Assembly (NCBI GenBank): GCA_944472135.2
Contig: CALYDD020000405.1
Span: forward strand, 62,001 to 126,000
DNA length: 64,000 nt
Direction: 5' to 3'
Source: Trichobilharzia regenti
Taxonomy: Eukaryota > Platyhelminthes > Trematoda > Strigeidida > Schistosomatidae
Shown piece by piece: positions 1 through 10,686 of the stretch (positions are counted from its first letter, which is position 1; each line of letters starts with the position of its first letter). Both the position numbers and the translations under genes were made by a program. A model generated the notes under the pieces. The model searched no databases and was not told the DNA's origin. It worked only from the letters and a program-made list of their open reading frames with translations.

Positions 1-1169
1 TGGCCACGGATACGAAGACGAAAGGGACGTCCACTTTTGCCGATGTTGCGTTTTTCGCAGTTGTTACAATTTATTTTGTAGATGATGTTGGTTTTATCTT
101 CTTTCGCTCTTGAGTCTGTCTTTTGGTTGACATAGAACTGAGTGAAGTGATTTTGTTGATTTGTGTGCTACGTCAATTCCTAAAAATTTGAAGAGTCTGG
201 GAGTAATTTCTGAGATGTCTTTTATGTACGGTAGGGCAGTTTTCTTTGTGCTTTCTTTTTAGGTCTTTGACTTGATAAGTTGGCTTGGGAGTAGATGTCT
301 TTTGATGAAATTCCGTGGATATCCATTCTTTTGGAAGACGTCCATGTGATATCTTTCTTCAATTTTCCTTAAGGTGGGAGTGCCGCAATGAGTCCTCGCC
401 CTCTTGAACAGTGTTTGTATACAATTCCTTTTGTGTGTTATTGGATTGTTGCTGTTGTAATTCAGGATTTGGTCTGTGTGAGTTGATTTTCTATCAACTT
501 GAGTTTCTAATTCCCCTGTAGTTTTTCGCTTGTCTAAGATGTCCAAAAATGGTATTTTGTCCTCGGATTCATCTTCTCTTGTGAATTTTGTGTCGTTGAA
601 GACGTCGTTTATTAAGTTGTGAGTTTTATCCAACTCCTTTCTTTTGATTGTTACGAATGTGTCGTCTAAATAACGTATCCAAATTTTGGGTTTGATCTTT
701 GGTAGAATTATGTTTTCGAGTCTTTGCATCACTGCTTCTGCAATCAAACCTGATATTGGCGATCCCATGGGTGTTCCTTCAACTAGTTCATATACTTGGC
801 TGTTGAATTGGTAATACATTGTTAGGCATGAGTTTATGCATTCCATTCAACTTGTGTGTTGCATTTTTGATTGTTGTGGAAGTTGTTCGTCGTTGCTAAG
901 TAATTGCTCCATGGTTTCTTTTGCTAGTTTTTGTCCGATAGAGGTATATAATACTGTCACGTCGAAGGATACCATTATTTCTTGTTCATCTATTTGGATG
1001 TCTCTGATTTTCTCTAGGAATTGAATAGCAGAGTTGATGGAGTGATCGCGGTATTCCATTAGGTGTTTTAGTTTTCTGTATAATTCTTTGGATAAATTAT
1101 ATGTTGGAGTTCCTGGGAGTGATACAATCGGTCGTAACGGGATATTTGTCTTGTGTATTTTGGGTCTCA
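1..1169 (-). mobile_element. Penelope-like element fragment, left IR1 copy
   Basis: The minus-strand translation shows Penelope-type reverse transcriptase blocks: PKIHKTNIPLRPIVSLPGTP, FDVTVLYTSI, EGTPMGSPISGLIAEAVMQ and IRYLDDTFV, with the catalytic DD at RYLDD. The frame is broken by an in-frame TGA between 847-849 and the next block, which ends at 846. Positions 1-97 encode the start of a GIY-YIG endonuclease (IIYKINC, then NIGKSGRP), the usual C-terminal domain of PLEs; the rest lies off the left edge. The 5' end is fused to an RTE endonuclease fragment at 1170. It is a defective copy identical in structure to 19979-21420. Confidence 0.85.
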
Positions 1170-1524
1170 TTTTGGCGTTCATGTCTCCCTTTAGTATTTT
1201 AATGTCATCAACTGGAGTATTGTCCACTGTCGCCTGTAGTTGTCCTTGGAATTCTTCTTTCTTTTCGAGGTCTGCATTGTTTGTGGGTGTATAGCATTGT
1301 ATAACTGACACTTTCCTTCCTTTGTAGTTGAATCTGGCGGTCATTATCCTGGGCGAGATCGCCTCCAATTGCATCAGGGCCTTCGTTGCCGCTGTTGACA
1401 TCATGATAGCCACGCCTTCGGTGTGCGTGTGGTTATCTTCAGGGTGACCGGAGTAGATCACTGACTCCACCCGTTGACAATTTGTTGAGTCCATTCCCGT
1501 TCCATCTGCTTTCACATATCCCAA
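847..1524 (-). pseudogene. Chimeric frame: RTE endonuclease fused to Penelope RT (left)
   Basis: One open frame of 225 codons. Its N-terminal half reads as RTE-clade apurinic endonuclease (ESVIYSGHPEDN, then RFNYKGRKVSVIQCYTPTNN, then LKGDMNAKM). At about 1169/1170 it changes in frame to Penelope RT (RPKIHKTNIPLRPIV). These two enzyme families are unrelated, so this is a junction of two elements, not one known protein. The frame ends at a TGA inside the RT domain. An intact counterpart exists in the right arm only as two pieces, because a retroelement sits within it. Confidence 0.75.
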
Positions 1525-1612
1525 GTACTTGAATTCCGTATCTTTTCATTTCTTTTGCAGTCTGGGCAGCTTTGCCAATCTCGTACATAATGCGGACCTT
1601 GAAGTTGGATTC
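1170..1612 (-). mobile_element. RTE-clade LINE endonuclease fragment 2 (left)
   Basis: Minus-strand translation gives the start of an RTE endonuclease (VRIMYEIGKAAQTAKEMKRY, ICESRWNGNG) followed by the CYTPTNN and GDMNAK blocks. A frameshift near 1447 separates the two parts. The fragment ends at the PLE junction. Confidence 0.75.
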
Positions 1613-1626
1613 TTCCCTGTCTGCAG

Positions 1627-2399
1627 TTCTTCTGAGGAATCTCAACTTCACTTTGAAGGTTCCTTGAACTAGGTGATGACGTGAGCCCGCATCTGCTCCC
1701 CTTCTCAACTTTGTATCCAGCAGGTTGCGTCTCCACTTCTTTGAACAGTATTGAGGTGAAATCTCTGGTTTGTAGTATGTCCGTCAGGCTAAATCCTTGT
1801 TGCTTTGTGTATATCTTTGTGTTTGTACACGCTCTTTCCGATCACCAAATTGTTGAAAGAGCAGAAGTCTACGAATAACTCCGTCCGAGTGAGAGTTTCT
1901 CGACCCATGATGAGTTCTCTTCCTGTTTTTTCTGCTCCCAGTTTGGCTTACATTCATATCGCCCGTAAAGATTTTGATATCCATTACTGTTTGTAGTTGT
2001 CTGTAAAAATCGTTTATCTTCTCTTGTTCCGCGTTGTTTATAGCATTGTGTGTAGCATCGGATAATTGTGACCTTCCTTCCTTCCTTTTCAGTTGAATCT
2101 TGTTGTCATGGTCTTCATGAGGAGATCAGTTTTCACTGCATTAGGGCTTTGGTTGTCACTGGTGACATCATGGTAGCCACCTACTCACTGTCTCAGTGTG
2201 CTCGTGGTTTTTGTCCGAATGACCAGACGGGAGTAGATTATTGACTCTCTCGTTAACAATGTTGCCAGTCCACACCCATTCCATCTGCTTTCGCAGATAC
2301 TCAGTAATTCTAAGCCATCTCTTTGGCTAAATGGACAGCCTTCCCAGTCTCGCACATTGTACGGACATTCCACCTACCCGTTCCTACTCTTGCTTTCAT
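1627..2399 (-). mobile_element. RTE-clade LINE endonuclease fragment 1 (left)
   Basis: A second RTE endonuclease lies head-to-tail upstream of fragment 2 on the minus strand. Recognisable blocks are GRWNVRTM with ETGKAVHLAKEM near 2350-2390, ICESRWNGCG near 2270, FTGDMN near 1970 and RGADAGSRHHLVQG near 1670. It is broken by several frameshifts and stops. Confidence 0.7.
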
Positions 2400-3344
2400 C
2401 GAGAGAAGACACACACTGGGAGACTGGCTGTGACTGGCTTCCCGACGGCTAGCTTTCACCAGCCCACTGTGTCATTTCGCCTCTCCGATTCAAGCGAAAA
2501 GTAAGATTGTTGTTATTTGAAGTTTCTGTATTTGCAGTATATATTTACTGTGTGCTGAATGAAGTTTGTCTAGCAGTTTGATGATAGGTTTAGTAGTGTG
2601 TGGTTGATATCCGTACGCCCCCAACCCTGTCTGTTTACTGGGACTTCTTTGGACTGGCTAGTTAACTCGGCGAGATTATATAAACATGTGTGAAGGATGA
2701 GAATTTTGTTGAATAGAAGACTGAAAGCCAGCATGTTGCTTAAAATCTGATACTTTAAAAACGAAGAAAAAAAATCAAGTGTCTTTATTTAATATGAGAA
2801 CTACTAAGTTGATATGTGAACAGCTAAAAAAAATGTGATTGGGTTTCTTTCCATGTTAAATGAATGTAGAGGTGGGTGGGTGATATGTGTGTTATTTCGA
2901 TAAAAATCCACTTGATTTTTTCCTATCTGTGAATATAGCATTTCAACCTTTTCTCTTATCTCTTTGTCTATCCATCCTTCCACCTGGATTTGTCGGACTA
3001 ATCTCTACAATTTTTTTATTTTTCACCCACTGGTCTAAATGAATCCACAAACACACACACATACACACACACACACACAATCTTTGAAAGTGAAACTATA
3101 TATATAATCGTGTTCATGACGATGTTATAAATTTTCTACGCAGCTGGTTCATACACACTTCATTGCATTTGTTTCTTGTCATGTTTTGTATATGCGAAGG
3201 CAAAAAAATCGGATTAATTCCTATAAGACGTCAGTGATGAAATAATAAAACCTGAAAATTATAGTTATTAATAAAATAAGGATTCAATCTCTAATTCATC
3301 ATTTTACTACGCCGACTCTGGCGTAGACGAGATGTTCGACTATC
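2400..3344. other. Gene-free repeat interior (left arm)
   Basis: No gene or recognisable element was seen. It contains a short CA-rich microsatellite at about 3050-3080 and A-runs near 2750-2830. The mirror copy is 15985-16927 in the right arm. Confidence 0.6.
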
Positions 3345-4045
3345 GACCAAAGGGCGGGTGTACTGCTCATCAGTCCGCTCCGTCCTCCTGTATGGTTGTG
3401 AGACCTGGCCACTGAGAGTGGAAGACATGAAAAGACTAGCTGTCTTTGATCATAGGTGCCTGCGTTCTATTTCCCGTGTAAAGTGGCATAATAAGGTGAG
3501 CAACATTGAGGTTAGGCGCAGAGTTCTAGGTAAACAGGGGAAATCAATCGACGAAGTCGTGAAACTACAAAGACTGAGATGGTTAGGACATGTGTTACGT
3601 ATGCCAAGCCATCGCCTCCCTCGACGAGCTATGTTAGCGGATATAGGGTCAGACTGGAAAAAAGCTAGCGGCGGTCAAACAAAAACTTGGCTTCACCAGT
3701 CAATGAAATCCACAACAGTTGGTCTAAGCCACGTAGAAAGGTGTAGACTTCCAGGCTGGGGTCCTCGGGACGGTAAAAATCTATGGTTGGAAACAATTGG
3801 TGACATGGCTCAAAACCGTTCACAGTGGCGCAGATGCATCCACTCCCTGTGACTTATGATCTTCAATGAAACTGTTTTGTTCTTCGTTATTACTCCTCCT
3901 TTGTCTCACACTTCTGCTCACTGTTTCTATTATGCTTTTCTTGTACTTTCTTCTCTTGCTTCGCGTGCTACACGGAATGTGGCGACTTGAACTTCCGCAC
4001 ATTTGTGCAAAGTTCTATGTCGAAAACAGACAGACATTATTATTA
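3345..4045 (+). mobile_element. SR2-like RTE LINE 3' end (left)
   Basis: The 164-codon frame at 3358-3852 is the C-terminal region downstream of an RTE reverse transcriptase (LLYGCETWPLR, DHRCLRSISRVKWH, RLRWLGHVLRM). It is followed by a conserved 3' tail (gcagatgcatccactcc to gacttgaacttccgcacattt) that recurs at least seven times in this window, then an ATT microsatellite. The element is 5' truncated: no RT palm domain precedes it. Confidence 0.8.
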
Positions 4046-4049
4046 TTAT

Positions 4050-4960
4050 TATTGCTTTGGGTTCCGAGTGGAACATAGGGCTTCAACAACACCTCCACTT
4101 TGTTCTATTTTCTGGCGTCCTCTTCAGGTGGGTCCACGATTGCCCATAATCTCTTTGCTCTTCCTAGCCACACGATCTCTTCCATGTCACCCTCAAACCA
4201 ACATGCAACTCGTCGCTTCCTATTAGGATTGTACTCGAGCAATGCGATGGCATGTGTATTGCGTGCGATATCATTCGGTGTTCTCCTCAATCAATGCCCG
4301 ATCCATCTTCATTTTGTCATACACATTTGTTGGGCGATTAGCTTCTAGTTGGTTTGTTCCCAGCCAGCCAGCCAGTGAAAGTTTCTTTTAGCTAATTCTT
4401 TCTGGTCAGCCGACTGGCCTCTTGATTTTCAGTATGCAGACAGATAAAAGTCTGCAGTGACTGTTTGGTACTAAACAGTGTAAGATGCAAACCACCAGTC
4501 ATCTGCAGTGACTTGTCGGAAATACTTTTCGTGACATGCTGGCTAAGTTTCTGACCCGTATATAGAAGAACTGACTGACTGATTTCACATTCATGTTGAA
4601 AATCCTGAGAAATCTTGTTCTTTATGCTGAGGTGAAGTGCAGAGGATTTCCAAACTGATGTCAGATTGACGAAGGTCCTTCCGATTCTAGCCTCCTTTGT
4701 CATCTTCATTCATTCCAAATTTCTATAGTTGAAACGGTGCTTCCTAGAAAAGTGAAGGAGGTAACCTCTGTGTAATCTCTTCTTTTGATGGTTGTTGTTG
4801 CTGCTGCTGTCGGTTGGTTATGTTAATCACTTCCGTCTTCTCTATGTCCACCTACAGTCATGTTTTCACTGTCTCTTCAGCCAGTTTGTTGGTTTTCGCC
4901 TACAAATCCTCGACATCAGACACATATATTGTCTGCGAAATCCATATCTTCTAGAGTCTC
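4050..4960 (-). mobile_element. Second RTE LINE 3' region (left)
   Basis: Minus-strand translation, broken by stops, shows LEDMDFADN (the RT catalytic box as FADN), DIEKTEVINITNRQQQ, EVTSFTFLGSTVST and a C-terminal RKRRVACWFEGDMEEIVW block, all typical of the RTE palm and post-palm region. The 3' end has gaagccctatgttccactcg and an AAT microsatellite. This subfamily differs from the SR2-like tail next to it. Confidence 0.7.
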
Positions 4961-5123
4961 CTTATCGGTCATTAATTCATCAGCTTCCTGTAATTCTTTC
5001 CAAGTGTTTATCTGGAAATATAATTCCTTGTTTACAGGCAGCACGACAATTTAAAATTATTTTATTTAATATGTGTCTACACATCTGGTGTCCATTTGTT
5101 CGAATTTCACTGCGTAATATCAA

Positions 5124-5330
5124 ATTTTCAAGTATTGGTTTTGTAGGGATTTTGTTTGATTGCATGGAGGATTTCATCATGAGCTGACAGCAGTTAGAGA
5201 ACCACTGGAAAACCTGGGAGTACTGGACAGCTGCTGTTTTCGTCCTAGTTTGGGACTCTTCAGCAGTACGCTCATGATGAAATCCTCCATGCAATCAAAC
5301 AAAATCCCTACAAAACCAATACTTGAAAAT
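5124..5330. repeat. Hairpin with perfect 61-bp arms around a hammerhead (left)
   Basis: 5124-5184 and 5270-5330 are exact reverse complements (61 bp each) around an 85-bp loop. The loop holds the hammerhead-like sequence at 5220-5269. The arm sequence is related to the 3' part of the Sm-alpha-like SINE at 5513-5705, which also carries the atgaaatcctccatg motif. Confidence 0.9.
5220..5269 (-). ncRNA. Type I hammerhead ribozyme-like sequence (left)
   Basis: Read on the minus strand, the 50 nt give: stem I 5' strand GUACUG; core CUGAAGA (fits CUGANGA); stem II GUCC/GGAC with a 7-nt loop; core GAAA; a short stem III CAG/CUG with a 3-nt loop; cleavage triplet GUC; stem I 3' strand CAGUAC. All invariant core bases are present. 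One extra A follows GAAA and stem III is only about 4 bp, so cleavage may be weak. The open ends are in stem I, as in the known Sm-alpha hammerhead of schistosomes. Confidence 0.75.
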
Positions 5331-5512
5331 TAATCTGATGCTCACTAGTGGCTGGCTCTATTCAGGCACTTAACCTGGGGTTCTAGTGGGAAGCCGTGAC
5401 GTGACCAGTAGAGTACAGCAGGTTGAAGATGAGGCAGCAAGTCATCGAAGAAGATATTGCGAAATGGTCGCGCTATGTCATGAATTGGCAGAAGTTAGTA
5501 CTCAAGGTCCAT

Positions 5513-5705
5513 TGGATTGGGTCCCAGTGGCTCAATGGTCTACAAGCTCACCTTGTAACCAGAAGGTGCTGGGTTCGAACCCCGGTGGGTGTGTACTGTC
5601 AAAGAGTCCCAAACTAGGACGGGGGAAGCAGCTGTCCAGTACTCCATGCAGGTTTCCCAGTGGCTCTCTAACTGATGTCAGCTGATAATGAAATCCTCCA
5701 TGTAA
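5513..5705 (+). mobile_element. Sm-alpha-like tRNA-derived SINE with decayed hammerhead (left)
   Basis: The tRNA-like 5' part has an A box (agtggctcaatggtcta, 5526-5542) and a B box (gggttcgaacccc, 5571-5583), the internal RNA polymerase III promoter. It is followed at 5594-5645 by the hammerhead region, where stem II (gtcccaaactaggac) and stem I (gtactg/cagtac) persist but both core boxes are mutated (TCAAAGA for CUGANGA, GGGGGA for GAAA). This order of tRNA head then hammerhead is that of schistosome Sm-alpha retroposons. It is not a functional tRNA gene. Confidence 0.75.
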
Positions 5706-6163
5706 TATGAAATTATCGTTGTAGTTTTGCATTTTCAGTGATGATTGTACACACACTTATGTAGATCACTGGTTGGGATACTCATTTACTATCCTTGTGG
5801 AATCCTAAAGATTAAATCTGTACAGTTGTCGCTAAGTGTGAAAAATGGACCTCTCAAAGATTTATAGTCTTATAAACTATTTGTAGGGGACTTAACAAAC
5901 TTATTGGATAACGAATGATACGAAATATTAGAATAAAAATCCGAATGCAATATTATATTTATAGGAGTACAAATAATCAGTTATAAAAGTTAGTAGTCAC
6001 CTGAAAATACAGCTACAATCCACTGGTACAAACTAAAAATATGATCAACAGATCTGTTTCATTGTTGGCGTCTAGTTTCAAAATAAATGATAAAAAAAAT
6101 TGTGTGTATTATCAAGAGTGTTTACTTTAAGCAATATATTCATATTATTTTCTTTTAATATAG

Positions 6164-6325
6164 ATTGTATTTTATCGTAATGGTGAGTGTATGGGAACAG
6201 CTTTCACGAATATCTACGCAGGTAGCTATTATCCAGCAATATCAATATTCAGGGCAGCCACAGTTTCTGTCAATTTTGGTCCATCCTTCAAACATCCTCC
6301 AAATGATTTTCCAGATTGGCAACCG
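6164..6325 (+). CDS. ASH2L: ASH2L penultimate exon, SPRY C-terminal half (left IR1 copy)
   Basis: 54 codons between a canonical acceptor (ttttaatatag) and donor (gtaagtg), phase 0 at both ends. The peptide IVFYRNGECMGTAFTNIYAG continues to YYPAISIFRAATVSVNFGP and FKHPPNDFPDWQP, which aligns with the SPRY C-terminal half of ASH2L (vertebrate IIFYKNG, YFPAISL, VSINFGP). It splices in phase to 9363-9482 on the same strand. No upstream ASH2L exon lies to its left on this strand within the window. Identical in sequence to 13004-13165, so it cannot be told from the sequence which copy is used. Confidence 0.85.
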
Positions 6326-6589
6326 GTAAGTGTTAGTAAAAAATAGACAACTTGTAGGTTAAGCTTTTTTTTAAATTTGGAATGCTATTTAAAATGAGAG
6401 TGGATTAGTTCAGTTAGTTCAGAGATGAATAAATCAATGCAAAATTTTTCACTGTGTTGAATCCGTTGAAATTGTTGCATTTCGAAGCATCATGTAAAAA
6501 AAACGGAATGAAAATAAAATAATGCTACAATAAAAAATTTGAGTGTGGACAACAAAAAAATCCGTGAAGCTTTTGCGGAGTATTCTTTG

Positions 6590-7200
6590 TGTAAGCGATA
6601 TTGAGGTTAGACATCGGTCCACTGCTAGGTAAGGAGGGGAAATCAATCGATGGGACTGTGAAGCTACATCGACTGAGAGAGATAGTTAGGACTTGTGTTA
6701 CGCATACATGCCTAGCCATTCATCGCATTCCTCGACTACGGACAATGTTAGTTGGCATAGGATGAGTCAGGTTGGGGAAGAGCTAGTGGTTGTCAAACCC
6801 AAAAATGACCTTATCAGTCCATTAAATCCACAACAGTTAAGTTAGTTTAAGCCACCCAGCCAGCCACTTAGGAAGGTTTAGACTTCCAGGCCGTTTGAGG
6901 GAGGAGGCCTTCAGGATGGTCGAAACCAATGGTTGGAGACAATCGGTGATGTGACTCAAAATCGTTTTCAATGGCTGGCGCAGATGCATCCACTCCTGGT
7001 GACTTACAATTCCAATAAATCTATAATGTTCTTGTAAACACTAGTCTATACGGAACATAAATTATTATTATTATTTCTATTCTTTTTGCCTTATATCTCT
7101 ATGTTGAATTTCGTTTAAGTTGCTTCTTTTGCTTTTTATGCTACATGAAGTGTGGCGACTCGAACTGCTGCACATCTGTGCAAAGTCCTTTGTTGAAACT
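6590..7200 (+). mobile_element. Degenerate SR2-like RTE tail (left)
   Basis: Diverged copy of the SR2-like 3' end: atattgaggttagacatcgg, ggggaaatcaatcgatg, gcagatgcatccactcctgg and a tail with gtggcgactcgaactgc. It is full of stops and lies in the last ASH2L intron. Mirror copy at 12129-12739. Confidence 0.7.
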
Positions 7201-7895
7201 AGTCAGTCAGTCAGCAGAGTTCTGCGTGTTTATATGTTTGTTCAGGGTAAACGTAGTCGGCCTAAAAGTTTCTTTCATGTGAGAAGTGTAGAAATGTTTT
7301 AGTTTATACTGTACAGAGAAGGCTAATGGTAGCTAGGACATAAGAAACAGTTGGCTAAGTCAAATTTGAGTGTAATGTGTCTACTCACTTTACCTGCTGC
7401 AATCAAGCTGAGGTCGAATGTATTTGAAACGTAAAGCACGTATTCACATGTGGTTTTAAAGACTGTGTCAATTTGTACTGTTGCGTATATCTGAAATATT
7501 GTGCGTTGGAAACTTAGTCACCTCAGTCCAATTCTTCAAACACTTGCAAATCATTTCACTATTGACGTTCATCTGACATTATTTCTTTCATTTTTATCCA
7601 ACCTAACACCATTATTTATTGAGGATAGGTAAAGTTACTTCTAGAAATCTATTTAAGTAAACTATTTTGGAAAGAATCAATCTCTAAATTAGTTAAGAAA
7701 TGTATGTCTCGAGCTTTTCTTCATACGAACAAGACAATTATCATGTGTTTAGGTAATTGAAACGACTTCCAAGAAAGAAGGACGATAAAGTCTTTAAATT
7801 TTCGTTTGACGATGCACAGACTGCCTGGTTGCAGTCGCCGCGACTCTAAAAAAGTCGTTTTTAATGGTGCAGATGCATTTACCCTTCAGGTGAGC
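7201..7895. other. ASH2L intron sequence without recognisable features
   Basis: Nothing recognisable on either strand; mirror copy at 11434-12128. Confidence 0.5.
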
Positions 7896-8644
7896 ATAGA
7901 GAAAACATAGGTGATGAAGATTTCTGGCCAGAAGCAACAACAATAATCAGCATAAATGAGAAGAATCTGAAAGAAGCAACCTCCTTTACCTACCTACCTA
8001 CCTACGTACCCATCGTTTCATATACTGGCGGACGTTACGGATGGGGATATCAAAGCAAGGATCATCGGGAAAGCAACACAAGCTTTCATTACTCTCAAGT
8101 CTGTGTGGAGATCAACAGCACTCAACATCAAAAATAATATCCGGATTTTCAACTCCAATGTGAAGTCAGTCAGTACTACTTAACATATGGATCGGTGACT
8201 TGCATTGGGCGTCATGAGGAGCACCTCAAACAAACTACAGACCTTAATCAACAGCTGTCTTCGCTCAATACCACTCAAGATCAGATGGCCGGTCAGAAAA
8301 GATCAGCAATACGCATCTCTGGGAGCAAACGAGCCCAGCAGGAACCTATTGTGCAACAAATATGCAGGAAGAAATGGAGGTGGATTGGATAGGCCATACT
8401 CTGAGGAAACAAACCAACAAGTGACATCAGTAGACAAGCCATTGCTGAAGTGTAACCCGAAAGGGAAGCAGCGAGTTGGTCGTCAGTGTGAAGGTGACTT
8501 GGAGGAGGTCATGTGAAGAGTATATGAAGGCATGTGGATGGACTTGGAGCCAGGTGAAAACGTTGGCAGAGAACCGAACGCAATGGAGACGCTCGGCTGA
8601 AGCCCTATGTTCCTCTAGGGATTAGAGGAAACAATAATAATAAT
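7896..8644 (+). mobile_element. Third RTE LINE 3' region (left)
   Basis: Broken translation of the RTE post-palm region: DGDIKARIIGKATQAFITLK, SVWRSTALNIKNNIRIFNSN, then a C-terminal block with KCNPKGKQRVGRQCEGDLEE. The end is gaagccctatgttcctctag and an AAT microsatellite. A CCTA tandem run lies at about 7990-8010. Mirror copy at 10687-11433. Confidence 0.7.
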
Positions 8645-8859
8645 CTTCTTAATCGGTACATTTCCCTTCACCATAGTACCTTTGAATTTTTTCCCCTACC
8701 TTTATGTTGTAAGCTGAACTCTGGTGCACTGTTTTCTGTAAAGTTCTACGTTGAGATTTCAATACAGACCAGTTTAGATCACTGAGATCTCTCCGTCTCT
8801 CTTTCCCTGGCAACCTGGAGATGTGATTGGTCGATGTGCTTGGTTTCCCAATCTGTCTG

Positions 8860-9050
8860 TCTGTTTTCGACATAGAACTTTGCACAAATGTGCGGAAGTT
8901 CAAGTCGCCACATTCCGTGTAGCACGCGAAGCAAGAGAAGAAAGTACAAGAAAAGCATAATAGAGACAGTGAGCAGAGGTGTGAGACAAAGGAGGAGTAA
9001 TAACGAAGAACAAAACAGTTTCATCGGAGATCACAAGTTACAAGGAGTGG
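8860..9050 (-). mobile_element. SR2-like RTE tail in IR1 spacer
   Basis: Only the noncoding 3' tail of the SR2-like family is present (gttttcgacatagaactttg to acaaaacagtttcat, as read on plus). It is on the opposite strand to the RTE fragment ending at 8644. Confidence 0.7.
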
Positions 9051-9362
9051 TTTCCTAATATTTCAAATCAATCAGTAGTATCGACCAAATGTATATCATC
9101 TCATCTATTCATCAGTTAACTCCGACACCGTATACTCTATGTCTATGTTTTTAATTATTTTGTCAACCCATTCTGAAAAAAATTAAAACCTCTTATTTAA
9201 TTATTGAATTGAATTTTTGATTTTCCCGTCGATTGATTGGACCGAAGTGCTCGGTCTCAGGTTGACATGTCGGCTTCTTGTGCAGATTCTTCGACGATGT
9301 CCACTGCTAGCCACCATCCACCAATTGTATACTCTTATTTATTTATTTATATTTCTTTTCAG

Positions 9363-9482
9363 ATGTCCGCTCGTGTTGTAAGCGCTTCTGTTGAACAGAC
9401 TCTTTCCGATTTGATCTATTTAGTAGAAAAAGAAGGATTTATTGAAGGGACACTCAATTCATGTGTTCCAAGATTCCGTTAA
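9363..9482 (+). CDS. ASH2L: ASH2L terminal exon
   Basis: Begins after a polypyrimidine-rich acceptor (atatttcttttcag) in phase 0 and ends with TAA at 9480-9482, giving 39 residues. The peptide MSARVVSASVEQTLSDLIYL then VEKEG corresponds to the ASH2L C-terminus (vertebrate PMSDMGW, VVEHTLADVLYHVE). Candidate polyadenylation signals AATAAA lie at 9862-9867 and 10301-10306. Single copy here: it lies in the IR1 spacer, on the plus strand, opposite to the upstream exons at 24.8-36.5 kb. Confidence 0.85.
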   Translation: MSARVVSASVEQTLSDLIYLVEKEGFIEGTLNSCVPRFR

Positions 9483-10400
9483 CTGTTTAAAGAAATCATT
9501 ACTATAATATATGACTTTATTATAAACTATATATATTCCATCTCTTGTGTTTCGAGAAACAACAAATATTTTTACCTTGAATTCATCATCCATCCATGCT
9601 GTTGTTGACAACAAACTGAATGAAGTACATTCATGTCAGGTTTTTGCAGTATTCTCATTTGCAAATCTCATGAGTTTATGTACAATTAACTTTTAGCTAT
9701 ATATTATTATTATTATTTGGTTTTTTTGATGCACTTTTTTATCTTTGTGAAATGTTGTAGCACGTAACAGTATTTATTGTACAGATGTATATGTATATCT
9801 GCACTTCTCTCTTTCTTTCTATCCAACCTCACTGGAGGAATGAATATGAATACTGCATAAAAATAAAATGAAGGGATATTTTAACCTTTCAAAACTTCAT
9901 TGTTGTGTGTGTGTGTCGAAATTTGTTTGCTTTGTTTTTGTTTTTTGTGGAAACTGTCATTTTAGTGGTGTACTGTTTCAATATTTCTTTTTGTGCACAA
10001 GTCGATTGCTTGTCATCTCTTCGGTTACACTATCAACTATAATATGGTGGAATCCTTGCAGTACTGGCTGGCTGTTTTACACATCTATGTAACATCTATG
10101 TAATATGTGATTAGCTGTTCGTATTTATTTGATGATTGTGTTCACTAATTTGATTAGGATTACAAATTCTAATGTCTCGTTCACTGACGAGAATATATAC
10201 ACTGCAGTTTTCTACGTTTGTTAACAAATCAAAAATATTTGAAATATTTTGAAAGTACAATGTTGTTACCACTGTTCTCTGTCAGCTTCTTTCAACAATG
10301 AATAAAAAAATAAAGTGTTGGCCTATTGATTCGTTTAGTTGTTTTTTTTCATTCCTTTTGCGTTTCGAGTGGAACATATGTCTTCAAGCTTATAAATCTC
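9483..10400 (+). other. ASH2L 3' UTR and flank
   Basis: AT- and T-rich noncoding sequence after the ASH2L stop, with AATAAA at 9862-9867 and 10301-10306. No other gene was seen. Confidence 0.5.
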
Positions 10401-10419
10401 GGTGACGCTGGTAGACTGA

Positions 10420-10680
10420 CTGGCTGACTGGGTTCAACAAAGAACTTTTCACCGATGTGCAGCTCGTCGAGCTGCTACACTCCATGTAACACACAAAGCA
10501 AGAGAAGAAAGTAAAAATCAATGCAAAATAGAGACAGTTTACAGCGTTATGAGACAAAATGAATAGTAATAAGGAAGAACAATACAGTTCCATTGGAAAT
10601 TATAAGTCACAAGGAGTGGATGCATCTGCGCCATTCAGAACGACGATTTCGAATCATATCACCCATTGTCTCCAGCCATT
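10420..10680 (-). mobile_element. SR2-like RTE tail, diverged, in IR1 spacer
   Basis: Tail of the same family with more divergence (caaagaacttttcaccgatg to caaggagtggatgcatctgc on plus). It abuts the ATT microsatellite that marks the right IR1 boundary. Confidence 0.65.
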
Positions 10681-10686
10681 GGTTTT

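Larger units (their letters stand above)
1..8644 (+). repeat. Left arm of large inverted repeat IR1
   Basis: This stretch is repeated as its reverse complement at 10687-21147, apart from a retroelement insertion in the right arm. Left position x matches about 19329-x inside the insertion point and 21148-x outside it. Only scattered differences were seen by eye: a G/A change near 3529, a 3-bp change in a GTT/GCT run near 4790, a 3-bp change near 3897 and one change near 5848. The arm runs off the left edge of the window, so its full length is unknown. It carries PLE, RTE and SINE sequence and one ASH2L exon. Confidence 0.95.
8645..10686. other. Spacer between IR1 arms
   Basis: About 2.04 kb of single-copy sequence between the IR1 arms. 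It contains RTE 3'-end sequence at both ends (minus orientation, 8860-9050 and 10420-10680) and the terminal ASH2L exon on the plus strand (9363-9482). This orientation is opposite to that of the upstream ASH2L exons at 24.8-36.5 kb. Confidence 0.85.

Noticed and set aside
5526..5600. Possible tRNA gene with A and B boxes
   Set aside because: The cloverleaf is not completed; hammerhead-derived sequence follows directly, so it is the head of a SINE.
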